Notes: a model not told the origin generated them from the letters alone. A DNA stretch of 64,000 bases from an uncultured Clostridia bacterium (GCA_947624655.1 CANQLH010000001.1:62001-126000); one strand, 5' to 3'; shown: positions 39,836 to 50,383, numbered from the stretch's first letter. Program-made: numbers and translations.

Positions 39836-40132
39836 TTATTCTTCATCGATAAAGTCAAATTCATCTTTGAATTTTTCCTTGAAGATTTCAAAAACTTTGT
39901 TTAATACTTCTTCATCTTCAACACTTACGTAAGACTCTTCATCCTCTGAATCAGTATCTTCAACCTGTAATATTACTACTTCTCCTGGTTCACTTTCGTT
40001 ATCGCCTTCATCAGTTGGTAATAATATAACATATTCCTCTCCATCTAGTTCAACTAAATCTAAGAATTCGAAATTTACTTCATTACCATCCTCGTCATTT
40101 AAAACAATTATATTATCCAATTCCTCGTCCAT
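39836..40132 (-). CDS. DUF1292 family acidic protein
   Basis: A 98-residue acidic protein of the DUF1292 (YrzB-like) family: NIIVLNDEDGNEVNFEFLDLV, then DGEEYVILLP. It is conserved in Firmicutes next to yqgF/ruvX and ireB, as here; its role is unknown. The ATG at 40132 is eight bases after AAAGGAG; an ATG at 40150 overlaps the site. Intact frame. Confidence 0.85.
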   Translation of the reverse strand: MDEELDNIIVLNDEDGNEVNFEFLDLVELDGEEYVILLPTDEGDNESEPGEVVILQVEDTDSEDEESYVSVEDEEVLNKVFEIFKEKFKDEFDFIDEE

Positions 40133-40185
40133 TTTCATGACTCCTTTCATATTTTTTTATTATATATAATCGTATTTCTACAATT

Positions 40186-40614
40186 TTAATGGCTTTGTTT
40201 ATTAATATACATTTCAAGAATATATACTGCAGATATTGTATCTACAATATTCTTTTTTCGCTTGTTATTAATATTTAGGAAATTCATTGTTTTATGTGCA
40301 GCAACAGTTGTCAATCTTTCATCTATTGTTTCAATATTAATATTATTGAATTTACATTTTATTTTATGTATGAATTTTTTAGTAACTTCTACCCTTTTTC
40401 CAGAAGTTCCATCCATATTAATTGGCATTCCAATTACAAATGTTGAAATTTCATATATTTTTAGAAGTTCCTCTAATCTTTTTAATACAATTTTGTCATT
40501 TCCATTATGATGTATTGTTTCTAATCCTTGTGCAGTAATATTAAGTTCATCAGTAATAGCAATGCCAACTCTTGCATCCCCATAATCAATTCCTAAAATT
40601 CTCATATTACTCAT
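40186..40614 (-). CDS. ruvX: Holliday junction resolvase-like RuvX/YqgF
   Basis: RNase H-fold protein of about 142 residues, also implicated in 16S rRNA 5' maturation. [20 protein letters not shown] carries the first acidic residue, [13 protein letters not shown] and TIDERLTT the next, and the C-terminal [12 protein letters not shown] the last. The start overlaps the end of ireB by eight bases (an ATG nine bases further downstream is also possible). Part of the conserved ireB-ruvX-DUF1292 group, which in many Firmicutes follows alaS. Confidence 0.9.
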   Translation of the reverse strand: MSNMRILGIDYGDARVGIAITDELNITAQGLETIHHNGNDKIVLKRLEELLKIYEISTFVIGMPINMDGTSGKRVEVTKKFIHKIKCKFNNINIETIDERLTTVAAHKTMNFLNINNKRKKNIVDTISAVYILEMYINKQSH

Positions 40615-40861
40615 CAAGTCCAATATAAGATCTTACCATCTTTTCTAGTAATTCATCTCTTTCAACTTTTCTGATTGCATTTCTTGCATCTTTATGACTT
40701 GTAATATATGTTGGATCTCCTGATAATATATATCCAACTATTTGATTAACTGGATTGTATCCTTTTTCATTAAGAGCATCATAAACCTCTTTTAATACTT
40801 CCTTATATTTAATATTTTTTTCATTCTCCACTTTGAAATTCATTGTTTTATCAAAATCCAT
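40607..40861 (-). CDS. ireB: IreB family regulatory phosphoprotein
   Basis: An 84-residue UPF0297/IreB protein: [20 protein letters not shown], then [20 protein letters not shown] and a [19 protein letters not shown] stretch that is nearly invariant in the family. In Enterococcus it is a substrate of the PASTA kinase IreK and affects cephalosporin resistance. It precedes ruvX and overlaps it. Intact. Confidence 0.92.
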   Translation of the reverse strand: MDFDKTMNFKVENEKNIKYKEVLKEVYDALNEKGYNPVNQIVGYILSGDPTYITSHKDARNAIRKVERDELLEKMVRSYIGLDE

Positions 40862-40889
40862 ATATTTTCCTCCTAAAATTTTATTTATT

Positions 40890-42008
40890 TTATATGTTAT
40901 TTATATCATTTTCATCTGCTTTTGCAGTATCTAGATATTCTTCTAGTTTTTTTAAGATTGTTTCAAGAGCAGTTCCTTTATAATATGTAGTAAGTATAAA
41001 GTTAAGCTTTGGACTAGTCATTCTAACTTTTTTCTTTTTTCCTGATTTACTATTTTCATTTTCTTCCTCTGCCACTACATCTTCTACTTGTAATGCTTCT
41101 ACTTCTTTTTTCAAATCTTTTAGAAAATCTACAACTCCGTCTATTTCTATTCCAGAAAAGACAATAGCAAATTTTGGTCCCATATATCTAACAAAAAGAT
41201 ATTCTTCTGATAGTTTGCTTTTTATATAATCACACACATCTATTATCATCTGATTTCCAGTATCTCTATTAAATTCTATATTTGTTTCTTCTAGATTTGT
41301 GATTTTAAACATACAAACTGTTGAAGTAGTATATTTATCTATTATTTTTCTGCCTTCTTCATATAAATATTCTGATGTTTTTAAATCTGAATATAAGTCC
41401 TGCCTTGCAATACTCTCTACTATATTCTGATATGAAACTATTTTAAATATTGAGATAATATTTTCTTTTACCACTTCTAATATAGTTGTATCAACATTAT
41501 CAAATGCATGCATTCTACCACTTTCTATTATCCAATATCCAATGTACACATTGTCAATATATAGTGGAAAGAACATTGCAGATTTTGCTCTTCCAAATTC
41601 CATTTTTTGGTATGGTAATCTTTCTTCTTCTGTGTTTACAGTAATATATTTAGGCTTTGCTGTTGTAATACTGTCTTTAAATATCTCTTCATTTTGTAAA
41701 TTTCTTAATGTGTCCCAATGTTTTTTATCAACATTTGATGCTTTTATAACATACTCTGTTCCATCGAATACAACAATTGTGGAATATTTAATAGCATATT
41801 GTTCTATAAGTATATTATTTATTTTTACTATCTTATCATCAACTGAACTATCCTCGCCTACCGTACCCATAAAATCTTGCAAGACATTTAAACTTGTAAC
41901 TTTTTGATTGATATTTTGGTAACTTTTAATTCTTTTATTAATTACAATGTTATATAACATTAGCATAATTATTATTATTACCAATAGTACAATTATTATA
42001 TATATCAT
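40890..42008 (-). CDS. Membrane-anchored GAF and degenerate GGDEF protein
   Basis: A 372-residue protein: one N-terminal membrane helix (residues 1-21), a GAF-like sensor domain (about 50-185, with [19 protein letters not shown]), then a GGDEF-like domain (about 205-320). The active-site GGDEF motif is replaced by MGPKF, so diguanylate cyclase activity is unlikely. A basic segment [10 protein letters not shown] follows, and a short helical tail. It is cotranscribed with the CpaE-like ATPase gene 32 bases upstream. Probably a signalling or scaffold protein of that operon. Confidence 0.7.
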   Translation of the reverse strand: MIYIIIVLLVIIIIMLMLYNIVINKRIKSYQNINQKVTSLNVLQDFMGTVGEDSSVDDKIVKINNILIEQYAIKYSTIVVFDGTEYVIKASNVDKKHWDTLRNLQNEEIFKDSITTAKPKYITVNTEEERLPYQKMEFGRAKSAMFFPLYIDNVYIGYWIIESGRMHAFDNVDTTILEVVKENIISIFKIVSYQNIVESIARQDLYSDLKTSEYLYEEGRKIIDKYTTSTVCMFKITNLEETNIEFNRDTGNQMIIDVCDYIKSKLSEEYLFVRYMGPKFAIVFSGIEIDGVVDFLKDLKKEVEALQVEDVVAEEENENSKSGKKKKVRMTSPKLNFILTTYYKGTALETILKKLEEYLDTAKADENDINNI

Positions 42009-42039
42009 TGCCTTCTCCTTCCACTACATTGCTTCTCCA

Positions 42040-44385
42040 TTATTTATATTGTCTTTTCATTTTATCTAAAGTAGAATTCATATCTCTTGTAAAATTATCT
42101 TCCATTTGTGCATCATATTGGTTTTTCTCTGCAAATTTATTATTTTTAGTATAATCTGTTCTTATTTTACTATTTATAAGTGGATAAACCATATCTGCTA
42201 ATTTCTTTAATTCTGCCATAAATTGTTTAGGATAGCCATTTGTTGTTACAATACAATCTACTATTCCTGATAGATATCTTGAAAGGGCTTCTTCATTAAA
42301 TGATATAGAAACTGATGGTATTTTATCTTTATCAAATAAGTTTCTCATATAAGACATCTCTGGATCATTATAACATGACATTCCACCAATTATAGCATTT
42401 GTACTTAAGCCTCTTACTTTCATTGCCTTATTAATAACAACTTTTAATTTTGATGGTTCTAGTATTCCACTTGATTGTAAATCTCTTAAAAATGCTGTTA
42501 ATGGTTGTATTGTTAAAATATCCATACTTTGTACTAAGTAAATTTCTTGTGCCAATTTAAAATATTCAATTGGTGTTTCAAAATCACAGTCAATTAATAT
42601 AAGTGAAAATTCTTTAGCAAGTGTAGTTATGACTTGTTCTATATCATTTATCTCTATTCTTTTTCCTGGTATTGTTGTAAATACAGTCAAATTTTTTTCT
42701 ACATTTATGCCACTTTGAATTCCTTGTTCTAGATCCTCTAGACAATTAGCTACTCTTTTTCTTAATGGTTCTTCATTTTTTGTATATATATAGTATGAAT
42801 TTCTATTTAATGTAGCATCTAAAATTGCAGTATTTATTCCAGACTTTGCTGTTAAATCTGCAAGAGTATTTATTAAAAATGATGTTCCACATTTTGTTGT
42901 TCCAACAAATGCTACGACTTTTTTATCCTTTGATAATAATCTTGCTAGTCCTATATTTAATGTACTGTTACTTATATTTTCTAATGGTTCTGTTTTTGAC
43001 GTTCTACCATCATTATAGTTATAATTATCTGCTCTTTCAAATGAGACTTGCTCTTTTTCTGTTTCATCAAAACCTGGTAAAGTATTCTCTTCTATCTCGT
43101 CAAAACCAGGAAGGACATTTTCTTCTATTTCATCGAAGCCTGGTAAAGTATTTTCTTCTGGTTCATCAAATCTTGTTAAATCTTTTTCTACCTTGTTTTG
43201 AGTAGTTAAATTATTTTGAGATGACTCTACCGTTCTTCTTGGTCTTCCCCTTCTCTTTGGTACAAATTCTGTCTCTTCTTTTTCTTCTTGATAAATAGGT
43301 TCTGGTTCAGACATAGGTTCTTCTGGCTGAATAACCTCTTCTGTTTGTTTTTTAGGTCTTCCTCTTCTCTTTCTTACTGGTTCTTCTTGAACTGGTTTAA
43401 CATTTTCTATCTCTGTTATATCTTGTTTTACTTCATCGTCTTTTATAATATCTGTAAACATATCTGATTGCTCAGAGTTTCTTGGAATTTCATTAACAAC
43501 ATTGCTTTTTACATTTTCTTCTTTTACTTTATCGCTTGTAATTTTCTTTACATTATTTTTATCAACTACAGAAGGTATTACTACAGGTTTTGTTGGTCTT
43601 CCCTTGTTTGAATGTGTTTCTATAAATCCTATCTTTAAATTATCTTTCTTCTCTTCTTGTTTTTTATTATTATAATTGTAAGTTCCTTCTCCAAATGTCA
43701 TTATAGATTGATATTTAGGAGATTCAGCTTCAAGAACTGCTTTAACTCTTATAGGTAAAAACTTTGTTATTATTCTAAGTTGTGCATCATTATACTGAGC
43801 TGCAATATTATTGAAGCTTTCAACATATCTATCTTGATTCTTTCCAAGTTTTTTATAATGTGTTAATATATTTTGTATTTCTGTTTCACTAACGCTTTCT
43901 TCTGATTCAGAATGATATTTTACTTCCTCTGTTTCAATCTTATAATAAATTTTTGCTTCCTTTTTCGTACGTGGTCTATTTAGAAGCTTACAAACTTCTG
44001 GTATACTTCTATCAGATCCAAGTAACGCATCATACACACCAATTGAAAATAATTTAGATAACAAATCATCAGATTTTGAGCGTCTATCAGTTGCAATAAA
44101 TATTATAGGGATATCACTTCCTACATCATTTATTGCTTCATCACTTATTTTATCTAATTGTTCAAATAAAAATTTATCTACAATATCTAAATTGTTATTT
44201 GAATAAGGCTCTAGATCCTCACTAATTACGACTCTATCGTATGTTTGATCTCTTTGCAATTCTTTGATTATTGCATTAAAATAATAAACATTTTTTCCAG
44301 AGATTATTTCTTTATACTCTTTTTGATATAATTTAATAATTGACTCTGATATATTTTCATTATTAACAGCAAATAAAACTTTCAT
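42040..44385 (-). CDS. CpaE-like ATPase with AT-hook-type linker
   Basis: A 781-residue soluble protein. Residues 1-150 look like a receiver-type pseudo-domain (MKVLFAVNNEN ... IPIIFIATDRRS). Residues 250-490 form a long low-complexity linker with three RGRP/KGRP motifs (KRRGRPKKQ, KRRGRPRRT, NKGRPTKP) and four near repeats of LPGFDEIEEN. The C-terminal 270 residues resemble a MinD/ParA/CpaE P-loop domain (VVAFVGTTKCGTSFLINTLA, then ILIDCDFETP) with an atypical Walker A that lacks the usual GKT/S. It may localise a secretion or pilus system, or bind AT-rich DNA; neither is proved. Confidence 0.65.
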   Translation of the reverse strand: MKVLFAVNNENISESIIKLYQKEYKEIISGKNVYYFNAIIKELQRDQTYDRVVISEDLEPYSNNNLDIVDKFLFEQLDKISDEAINDVGSDIPIIFIATDRRSKSDDLLSKLFSIGVYDALLGSDRSIPEVCKLLNRPRTKKEAKIYYKIETEEVKYHSESEESVSETEIQNILTHYKKLGKNQDRYVESFNNIAAQYNDAQLRIITKFLPIRVKAVLEAESPKYQSIMTFGEGTYNYNNKKQEEKKDNLKIGFIETHSNKGRPTKPVVIPSVVDKNNVKKITSDKVKEENVKSNVVNEIPRNSEQSDMFTDIIKDDEVKQDITEIENVKPVQEEPVRKRRGRPKKQTEEVIQPEEPMSEPEPIYQEEKEETEFVPKRRGRPRRTVESSQNNLTTQNKVEKDLTRFDEPEENTLPGFDEIEENVLPGFDEIEENTLPGFDETEKEQVSFERADNYNYNDGRTSKTEPLENISNSTLNIGLARLLSKDKKVVAFVGTTKCGTSFLINTLADLTAKSGINTAILDATLNRNSYYIYTKNEEPLRKRVANCLEDLEQGIQSGINVEKNLTVFTTIPGKRIEINDIEQVITTLAKEFSLILIDCDFETPIEYFKLAQEIYLVQSMDILTIQPLTAFLRDLQSSGILEPSKLKVVINKAMKVRGLSTNAIIGGMSCYNDPEMSYMRNLFDKDKIPSVSISFNEEALSRYLSGIVDCIVTTNGYPKQFMAELKKLADMVYPLINSKIRTDYTKNNKFAEKNQYDAQMEDNFTRDMNSTLDKMKRQYK

Positions 44386-44388
44386 TTG

Positions 44389-44793
44389 TTAACTCCTTCC
44401 AAATCCTTTTATAACTATGGCAAACACAAGTGGTAATACCTGTGCTATTACAAATAGTGTAATAAAAGCAATCATCGTATAAAATCCTTTGTATCTTACG
44501 TCCAATTTTCTAATACCAATTACATATTGATATATTGCACTTATTGCTATGCCTAAGAAACAAAACGGAATACTAAATACCTGTATTTTACTTAATACAA
44601 ATGCTGTAAATCCATAAGTTTCTGAGCCATATAATTCTACATAATCTGCAAGTTCTTGCTTTTGTGTCTCTGATAATTCAATTAATTGACTCGTAGTTTC
44701 TGAATTTAATATTTCATTTGTAGCAAAAACGTTACTTGAGCAAAATAATAATGCAATCAAAATTACTACAATAAAAGCGATTACTTTCTTCAT
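44389..44793 (-). CDS. Small secreted-type membrane protein
   Basis: A 134-residue protein with a signal peptide (residues 1-24, ending NVFA), a short extracellular acidic segment, and three membrane helices. It ends three bases before the CpaE-like ATPase gene, so both are in one operon. Size and layout recall small subunits of secretion or pilus systems, but I recognise no family. Confidence 0.6.
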   Translation of the reverse strand: MKKVIAFIVVILIALLFCSSNVFATNEILNSETTSQLIELSETQKQELADYVELYGSETYGFTAFVLSKIQVFSIPFCFLGIAISAIYQYVIGIRKLDVRYKGFYTMIAFITLFVIAQVLPLVFAIVIKGFGRS

Positions 44794-44947
44794 TTTTATT
44801 TTCCTCTCTAAATAAATTTATTTAAATCTTAAATTACATATAATATCATACAATAAACTGTAAAAAATATCAAGGTATTTTTTTTATTTTCTTATATTGT
44901 TTGTTACCATTTTTAAAAAATATGGAATATTTTATTAAACTATTTTA

Positions 44948-46998
44948 TTATATTTCTATTTTTCCATTAAATTTTGTATCAATAGCTTTTTTTAATAAAT
45001 TATTTTTCTCTTTTTCTAGTTTTATATCATCTTGCAATATTTTGATAGCTAAACTTTGTACTTTTTTTAGTAATCCCATATCTTCAAAAAGGTTAGCGAC
45101 TTTAAATTCAGGAATTCCATGCTGTTTTGTTCCGAAAAATTCTCCTGACCCTCTAAGCTCTAAGTCTTTTTCAGATATAACAAACCCATCGTTTGTCTCC
45201 TGCATAACTTTCATTCTCTGTCTCACATTATCTGACTTTCCTTGGTATTTAAGTATACAGTATGATTTGTACTCTCCTCTTCCCACTCTTCCTCTTAATT
45301 GATGTAATGCTGCTAATCCAAATCTTTCTGCATTTTGTATTACCATAACACTTGCATTCGGAACATTTACTCCAACTTCTATTACTGTTGTTGATATAAG
45401 AATGTCTATTTTTCCATTTTTAAATTCTTCCATTATTATATCTTTTTCTTTTTGCTTTAGTTTTCCATGTATATATTCTACCCTAAATTCACTAAATACT
45501 TGCGTTTTATATTTTTCAAACAATTCTAAAACAGATTTTGCATCTATATCTTCATTTTCTTCAACAAGTGGGCATACAATATATGCTTGCCTTCCCATTC
45601 TGACTTGTTCTTTAATAAAATTATTAACTCTCTCTTCCATAGAAAGGGGAACTGCAAATGTATCTATTTTCTTTCTATTTGGAGGAAGTTCATCAATTAC
45701 TGATATGTCTAAATCTCCATAGAGGATAAGTGCAAGAGTTCTTGGGATTGGTGTTGCTGTCATTACAATTTTATCTACATTTTTTCCCTTTTCGCCTATC
45801 ACTCTCCTTTGATTTACACCAAACCTGTGTTGCTCATCTGTAATAACAAGTCCTAAATTTTTAAATTTAACATTATCTTGAAGTATAGAATGTGTACCAA
45901 TAATTACATCTATTTCTCCTTTTTCTATTGCCTCTAATACTTCTCTTTTCTTTTTTGCAGTCATATTGCTAATTAAAAGTTCACATCTTATACCAAACTC
46001 GCTTAATATATTAGAAAAACTTTCTAAATGCTGAGTTGCAAGTATTGAAGTTGGAGCCATAATTGCCATTTGGTAACCTGACTTTACTGCTTTATATGCA
46101 GAAATTATTGCAACTACTGTTTTGCCGAGAGCCAACATCTCCTTGAAGCAATCTATTCATTATTCTATCTGATTCCATATCCTTGTCAATTTCTTCTAAA
46201 GCTCTTAGCTGAGCTTTTGTTAACTTAAATGGTAATTTATTTATTACATCAGACATTTTTACATTTTTATCAAATTGTATTCCGCTTTGCTTTTCCATAC
46301 ATTTATTTTTTAAGTTTAATAATAAAAGTTGCATTGTTAATAGTTCTTCAAAGGCAAGTCTTGTTCTTGCCTTTTCAAATTCATCAAAACTTTCTGGAAA
46401 ATGTATTTTTTTAATTGCAGAATTAATATCTAAAAGTTCATTTTCCTGTATTATGTATTCTGGCAAAGTCTCTTTTAAAGAACCTTGCACTAATTTAAGC
46501 CCATTTTCTATTATTTTTCTTATTTGATTTTGCGAAATATTATATGTAAGTGGATATATCGGAATAATTTTGCCTGTATTGCTTTTACTCCCTACTTTAT
46601 CAAATACAGGAGACATCATTTCTATATGTCCGCTTCTTTTCGTAATTTTTCCAAAAAAATTATATTCTTCTCCTAAATGAAATGTTTGTTTAAGGTATGG
46701 CTGATTATACCATGTTATCTCACATGCATCTGTATCATCTCTAACTATCATTTTGCAAATCTTCATTTTTCTATTTTTGGTAGTTATAACCTGCATTCTT
46801 GATACAACATAGGCTCTTATTAAGGTTTCTTTATCATCTTGAACATCGCTAAGTTTTTTATGTATACTTCTATCTTCATAATTTCTTGGATAATATGTAA
46901 TTAAATCTTCTAAATTAAATATTCCGGAGTCTATTTAAAATTTTTGCTCTTGCTTCTCCAACTCCTTTAACATATTGGACATTTTCGCTTAAATCCAT
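44948..46998 (-). CDS. recG: RecG helicase, two CGG +1 sites
   Basis: ATP-dependent fork-reversal helicase. The corrected protein has 682 residues, standard for RecG: N-terminal wedge and OB domain, then helicase motifs RLLQGDVGSGKTVVAI, DEQHRFGV, TATPIPRTLAL and QLRGRVGRG. CGG at 46924-46926 (CTC-C-GGA, Gly25, in LNRLGIFNLEDL) and CGG at 46125-46127 (TCT-C-GGC, Gly291, the Walker A glycine before Lys-Thr) split it into three frames. The second is the only site that uses GGC. GAGG precedes the ATG at 46998. Length 3n+2. Confidence 0.93.
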
Positions 46999-47056
46999 TT
47001 ATTACCTCTTTTCTTATGCTATTATATATTATTTTCTTAGTTTATACAAGATGGGA

Positions 47057-47222
47057 ATAATATATTTAAAGTAACAGAATGTTTTATTTTTGAAGAGCTG
47101 CGTAAGCGACTAACCGGAGCGCTAGCGTAGGGCGAATGGAGCAACTTACATATATTTTTAATCAGTAAGTTGCGACACCAAAGCTCTAAAAATAAAACAT
47201 TCTGTTACTTTATTATATATCC
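47057..47222 (+). repeat. Family 1 hairpin repeat, copy D
   Basis: A 25-bp perfect inverted repeat (47067-47091 with 47188-47212) of unrelated sequence to copies A-C encloses the same core: GCGTAAGCG, ACTAACCGGAGCG, AGGGCGAATGGAGCA, with inner stem GCAACTTAC/GTAAGTTGC, then GACACCAAAGCTC. Arms and inner stem differ from the other copies but still pair. Its right edge overlaps the stop codon of spoVT. Confidence 0.85.
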
Positions 47223-47767
47223 ATTTGACTTCCCAAAAAACCAGCTGCTGATTCTACAACTTTCGCTTCTGTTTCTCCCATCTTGGTTTTTGCATCCTTT
47301 GATAGAAGTATAACACTTCCTATTACATCGCCTTGAGCAATAATTGGATATACTACTTGTGAATTAAATTTTCTTTCCTTGTTGTCATTCTTTGTAACTG
47401 GAATAGATACCTCGTTATTTTCCTTACTTATATATGCTTCTTTATCATCCATTAATTGTTCTAGCTCCTTAGACAAGTCCTGTTCTAAGAATTCCTTTTT
47501 TGAGCCTCCTGACACTGCAATTACTGTGTCTTTATCTGTTATGCACGCAATATGACCTGTTGTTTTTGATAATGTTTCTGCATAGCTGCTTGCAAACTCT
47601 GATAGTTCGCCTATTGGAGAATATTTTTTGAGTATTACTTCTCCTTCTTTATCTGTAAATATTTCTAATGGATCTCCTTCTTTTATACGAAGTACCTTTC
47701 TTATTTCTTTTGGAATTACAATTCTTCCTAAATCATCTATTCTTCTAACTACGCCTGTTGCTTTCAA
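47213..47767 (-). CDS. spoVT: SpoVT stage V sporulation regulator
   Basis: A 184-residue AbrB-type regulator: N-terminal swapped-hairpin DNA-binding domain MKATGVVRRIDDLGRIVIPK and a C-terminal GAF-like domain (ISPI... SEFASSYAETLSKTTGHIAC). In spore formers it adjusts forespore gene expression. It starts at TTG with AGGAGG upstream. The last codons and stop lie in the edge of hairpin repeat D. Intact frame. Confidence 0.93.
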   Translation of the reverse strand: MKATGVVRRIDDLGRIVIPKEIRKVLRIKEGDPLEIFTDKEGEVILKKYSPIGELSEFASSYAETLSKTTGHIACITDKDTVIAVSGGSKKEFLEQDLSKELEQLMDDKEAYISKENNEVSIPVTKNDNKERKFNSQVVYPIIAQGDVIGSVILLSKDAKTKMGETEAKVVESAAGFLGSQMDI

Positions 47768-47921
47768 AACTATTCCTCCTTTTAATTTACTTTAAAACTA
47801 TTATTTGTTATATGCAAAAAATTATTCATTCAAAGTTATATTTTGTCCAAAAATGTATATACTGTTTTTAAAGACAAAATTTTTTAAAGTAAATTTTACT
47901 TTTAGTTTGGAGGTTTTTAGT

Positions 47922-48020
47922 ATGAATATTCATCGAATACATGAAATTTTGAAAAATAAAAAAATCAACAATATTTATCGTATATTCTTTTTAAATTTTT
48001 CTTATTTATTGTTACATTAA
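47922..48020 (+). CDS. Possible 32-residue small protein
   Basis: MNIHRIHEILKNKKINN, then a hydrophobic stretch ending LLLH, preceded by TTTGGAGG and eight bases to the ATG, on the plus strand divergent from spoVT. It overlaps the end of the DUF5662 gene in antisense. Only the strong ribosome binding site supports it. Confidence 0.25.
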   Translation: MNIHRIHEILKNKKINNIYRIFFLNFSYLLLH

Positions 48021-48504
48021 CGCCATTTTTTGCAACATCTTCAAACACTTCTGTTATAAATTTTTTTACATTTTCATTTGCAAGAATTTTGTTTTTCTCT
48101 TTTTGATTCCAATATTCTATTTCAGACTCTTTAGTCCAGTTTTTGCCTAAATATACCATTCCTGCTGCTAGTTTATCACATATCATTTCTTCACAATATT
48201 TAAACGGAATAATTGGAGGTTCTTTTGCATCTGCATCATTCCAATATTCTAAGTGATGTTTATTTCTACCTTTATGATGAAGCCATGCTTCAGAATAACC
48301 TTTATTCTCCCTTGCAACTGGTATTGGGCTTCTTTTTCCCCCTTGATAGTATTTAACCGACTCAAAAAATTCGGTTGGAGAATATTTTGATAAATCATGT
48401 AAAAGGCCTCTAAGTGGTATTCCTGCTTTTATAGAGAGCTTAAAAACTAGCCATTTATGCTTTGTAATTGTTTTTAAATGTCCAAAAAAATTTTTTATTT
48501 TCAT
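47965..48504 (-). CDS. DUF5662 family protein
   Basis: A 179-residue protein with the DUF5662 pattern: HKWLVFKLSIKAGIPLRGL, LLHDLSKYSPTEFFESVKYY, EAWLHHKGRNKHHLEYWND and AKEPPIIPFKYCEEMICDKL. The histidines and aspartates (HDLSKYS, HHKGRNKHH) look like metal ligands in an HD-type arrangement, but no activity has been established for the family to my knowledge. It is also known as an accessory gene of phages and Firmicutes. Alone on its transcript between spoVT and rdgB. Confidence 0.78.
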   Translation of the reverse strand: MKIKNFFGHLKTITKHKWLVFKLSIKAGIPLRGLLHDLSKYSPTEFFESVKYYQGGKRSPIPVARENKGYSEAWLHHKGRNKHHLEYWNDADAKEPPIIPFKYCEEMICDKLAAGMVYLGKNWTKESEIEYWNQKEKNKILANENVKKFITEVFEDVAKNGVNVTINKKNLKRIYDKYC

Positions 48505-48560
48505 TTTTACCTCTTTTTCTCACTTTAACATTTCTTATTTGCCATATTAGCATCAAATTA

Positions 48561-49162
48561 TTATTTAAGCTTTTCAAGTAGCTCTCTCCAAGCTTTTTGT
48601 CTATGTGTATGCCCAATTTCTTCTTCTGTCAAATCGTTCATAACTCTATCAAAGCCTTCTGGTATAAGTACTGGTCCAAAAGTTAATTTTCCCATAGTTC
48701 CACACTTTTTTGCAATCTTACCTTTTGTCTCTCCTTTACATACAATCTTACTTCCGTCTTCGAGTATTGCCGTTAGTACACACATAAATCTTGCTCCTCT
48801 ATCTTTGTCTTCTACATTTTTCATCTCTTCTAATAGTAAATTAACTGCAGTTTCTTGTGAAGGATGGTCTCCTCCATATCTTGCAGAATGCACTCCGTGG
48901 TCTTCCGATTTAGTGCATCTACCATAAGGCCTGCATCATCTGCAACAATTATCTTTTTTATGTTATTTTTTTTGCAAAATTCTTTAACTGTCTTTGCTTT
49001 AATATATGAATTTTCTTCAAATGTTTTACCATTTTCTTCTATTTCTTCATTAAATCCAATATCTTTTAAAGAAATTAGCTTTACATCATATCCATTAAAA
49101 TTTATAAAATTTTGTACCTGTTCTTTCTTTGCTTTATTAGTTGTTGCATATATAATTTCCAC
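48561..49162 (-). CDS. rdgB: XTP/dITP diphosphatase, double CGG +1 site
   Basis: Nucleotide pool-cleaning enzyme (RdgB/HAM1) that removes dITP, XTP and ITP. The corrected protein has 199 residues: [39 protein letters not shown] and ELLEKLK at the end. Two CGG codons lie 10 bases apart: 48905-48907 (AAT-C-GGA, Gly86) and, in the shifted frame, 48895-48897 (CCA-C-GGA, Gly89). Two successive +1 shifts restore [13 protein letters not shown] exactly. Start GTG with AGGAGG nine bases before. Length 3n+2. The closest pair of sites in the window. Confidence 0.93.
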
Positions 49163-49231
49163 TTAAACCTTCCTCCTTATTCAATTCTTTTAGAATTTTA
49201 ACACACAAGTCTTTTTTTTTCAATATATAAA

Positions 49232-49260
49232 TTGACTTTAGTGTATTTATAGATTAGAAT
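49232..49260 (+). promoter_or_regulatory. Sigma-A promoter of the DUF5684-like gene
   Basis: TTGACT (49232-49237) and TAGAAT (49255-49260) with an exact 17-base spacer, about 30 bases upstream of the start codon. Confidence 0.65.
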
Positions 49261-49292
49261 AATAATATAATTTTTTTATGGGGGCGATTTTT

Positions 49293-50283
49293 TTGAAAAA
49301 ACGTACTAAAATATTTATATTGATTATTGCTTTAATTATATTATTACTGCAAGTAACTTCTCTTGCTACTTCTCCTAATTTTGATGCATTAAAATCTATT
49401 GACGTAAATGATATCAATTTAAATAGTATAGATAAAAGCAAAGTTAATGAATTAATAGAAACTTTAAATTCAATAGACGTAAATAAACTTGATTCATCTG
49501 CTGTTATTAATACCATAGATAAAAATGAGATTAAATCTGGAAATATTACAGCTAACTCTATTGATATAAATTCGATTAATATTAATGAAGTTCTTGATAT
49601 ATATGAAGATTTATCTGAAATTATATCCAATGAGGATATTGCAGACTTATTAAAAGATAACTCAAAACTTTTAACAGATGCTGGTATTGATGAAGGAATT
49701 TTATCTACTACTGAAACCTTGCTTAGGACATTTGATTCTAGTGCTGTTGTAGATATTGTTAGAAATGATTTAGACTTAGATAAACTAATACAAATGTATC
49801 AAAATGGTGCTTCTTTAGAAGATATATTATCATCAATAATCACTGGTACATCAACTCAAACTAAAATAAAAATAGTTTTTAAATTATTATTTTCTAACTT
49901 CTATGTTAGAGTATTTTTCGTTGTAATGATAATTATTGCAATATACTCAATATTCATAACAAGTCTAATTTTTGGCAAAGCTCGGAAAAAGTAGATTTGG
50001 TGCAGTAATTCCAATTTACAGAGATATTATTCATTTGAAAATATGTCATCTTTCGCCTTGGTTATTACTACTTGTATTTATCCCTGTACTTGGTTGGTTA
50101 ATGCTTATGGCTGTTGCAATTATTGGAAGATTTGAACTTTCTAAAAGTTTCGGACATGGTTTCTTCTTTGGTTTAGGTCTCCTATTCTTCCCACTATTAT
50201 TTAGAAGTGCTATTGCATTTTCAAATGACGAATATGTTGGAGATGAAATTTATGATGAAAATGAAGACGAAGATGATGATTAA
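49293..50283 (+). CDS. Secreted-helix/DUF5684-like membrane protein, one CGG +1 site
   Basis: A 329-residue protein after correction. Signal-type N-terminal helix, a polar region with many SID/NSI/DVN repeats (residues 25-110), a helical part, one membrane helix, then a DUF5684-like domain (AGKSRFGAVIPIYRDIIHLK, two more membrane helices) and an acidic tail. The frame breaks at CGG 49983-49985 (GCT-C-GGA, Gly231); without it the domain is lost. TTG at 49293 has GGGGGCG upstream and is preferred to ATG at 49278, which has no site. Length 3n+1. Function unknown. Upstream of the nfeD-stomatin pair. Confidence 0.75.
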
Positions 50284-50289
50284 ACTCTT

Positions 50290-50330
50290 AAGTATTATGT
50301 AGAAAATTCTACATAATACTTTATTTTTTA
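50290..50330 (+). terminator. Rho-independent terminator
   Basis: A 15-bp perfect stem (AAGTATTATGTAGAA and its complement) with a two-base loop, then TATTTTTT. It ends the transcript of the DUF5684-like gene. Confidence 0.85.
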
Positions 50331-50383
50331 AGAAATTTGTAGTATAATAGTATTGTAGGTTAATTTTGGAAGGAGAAATTACT

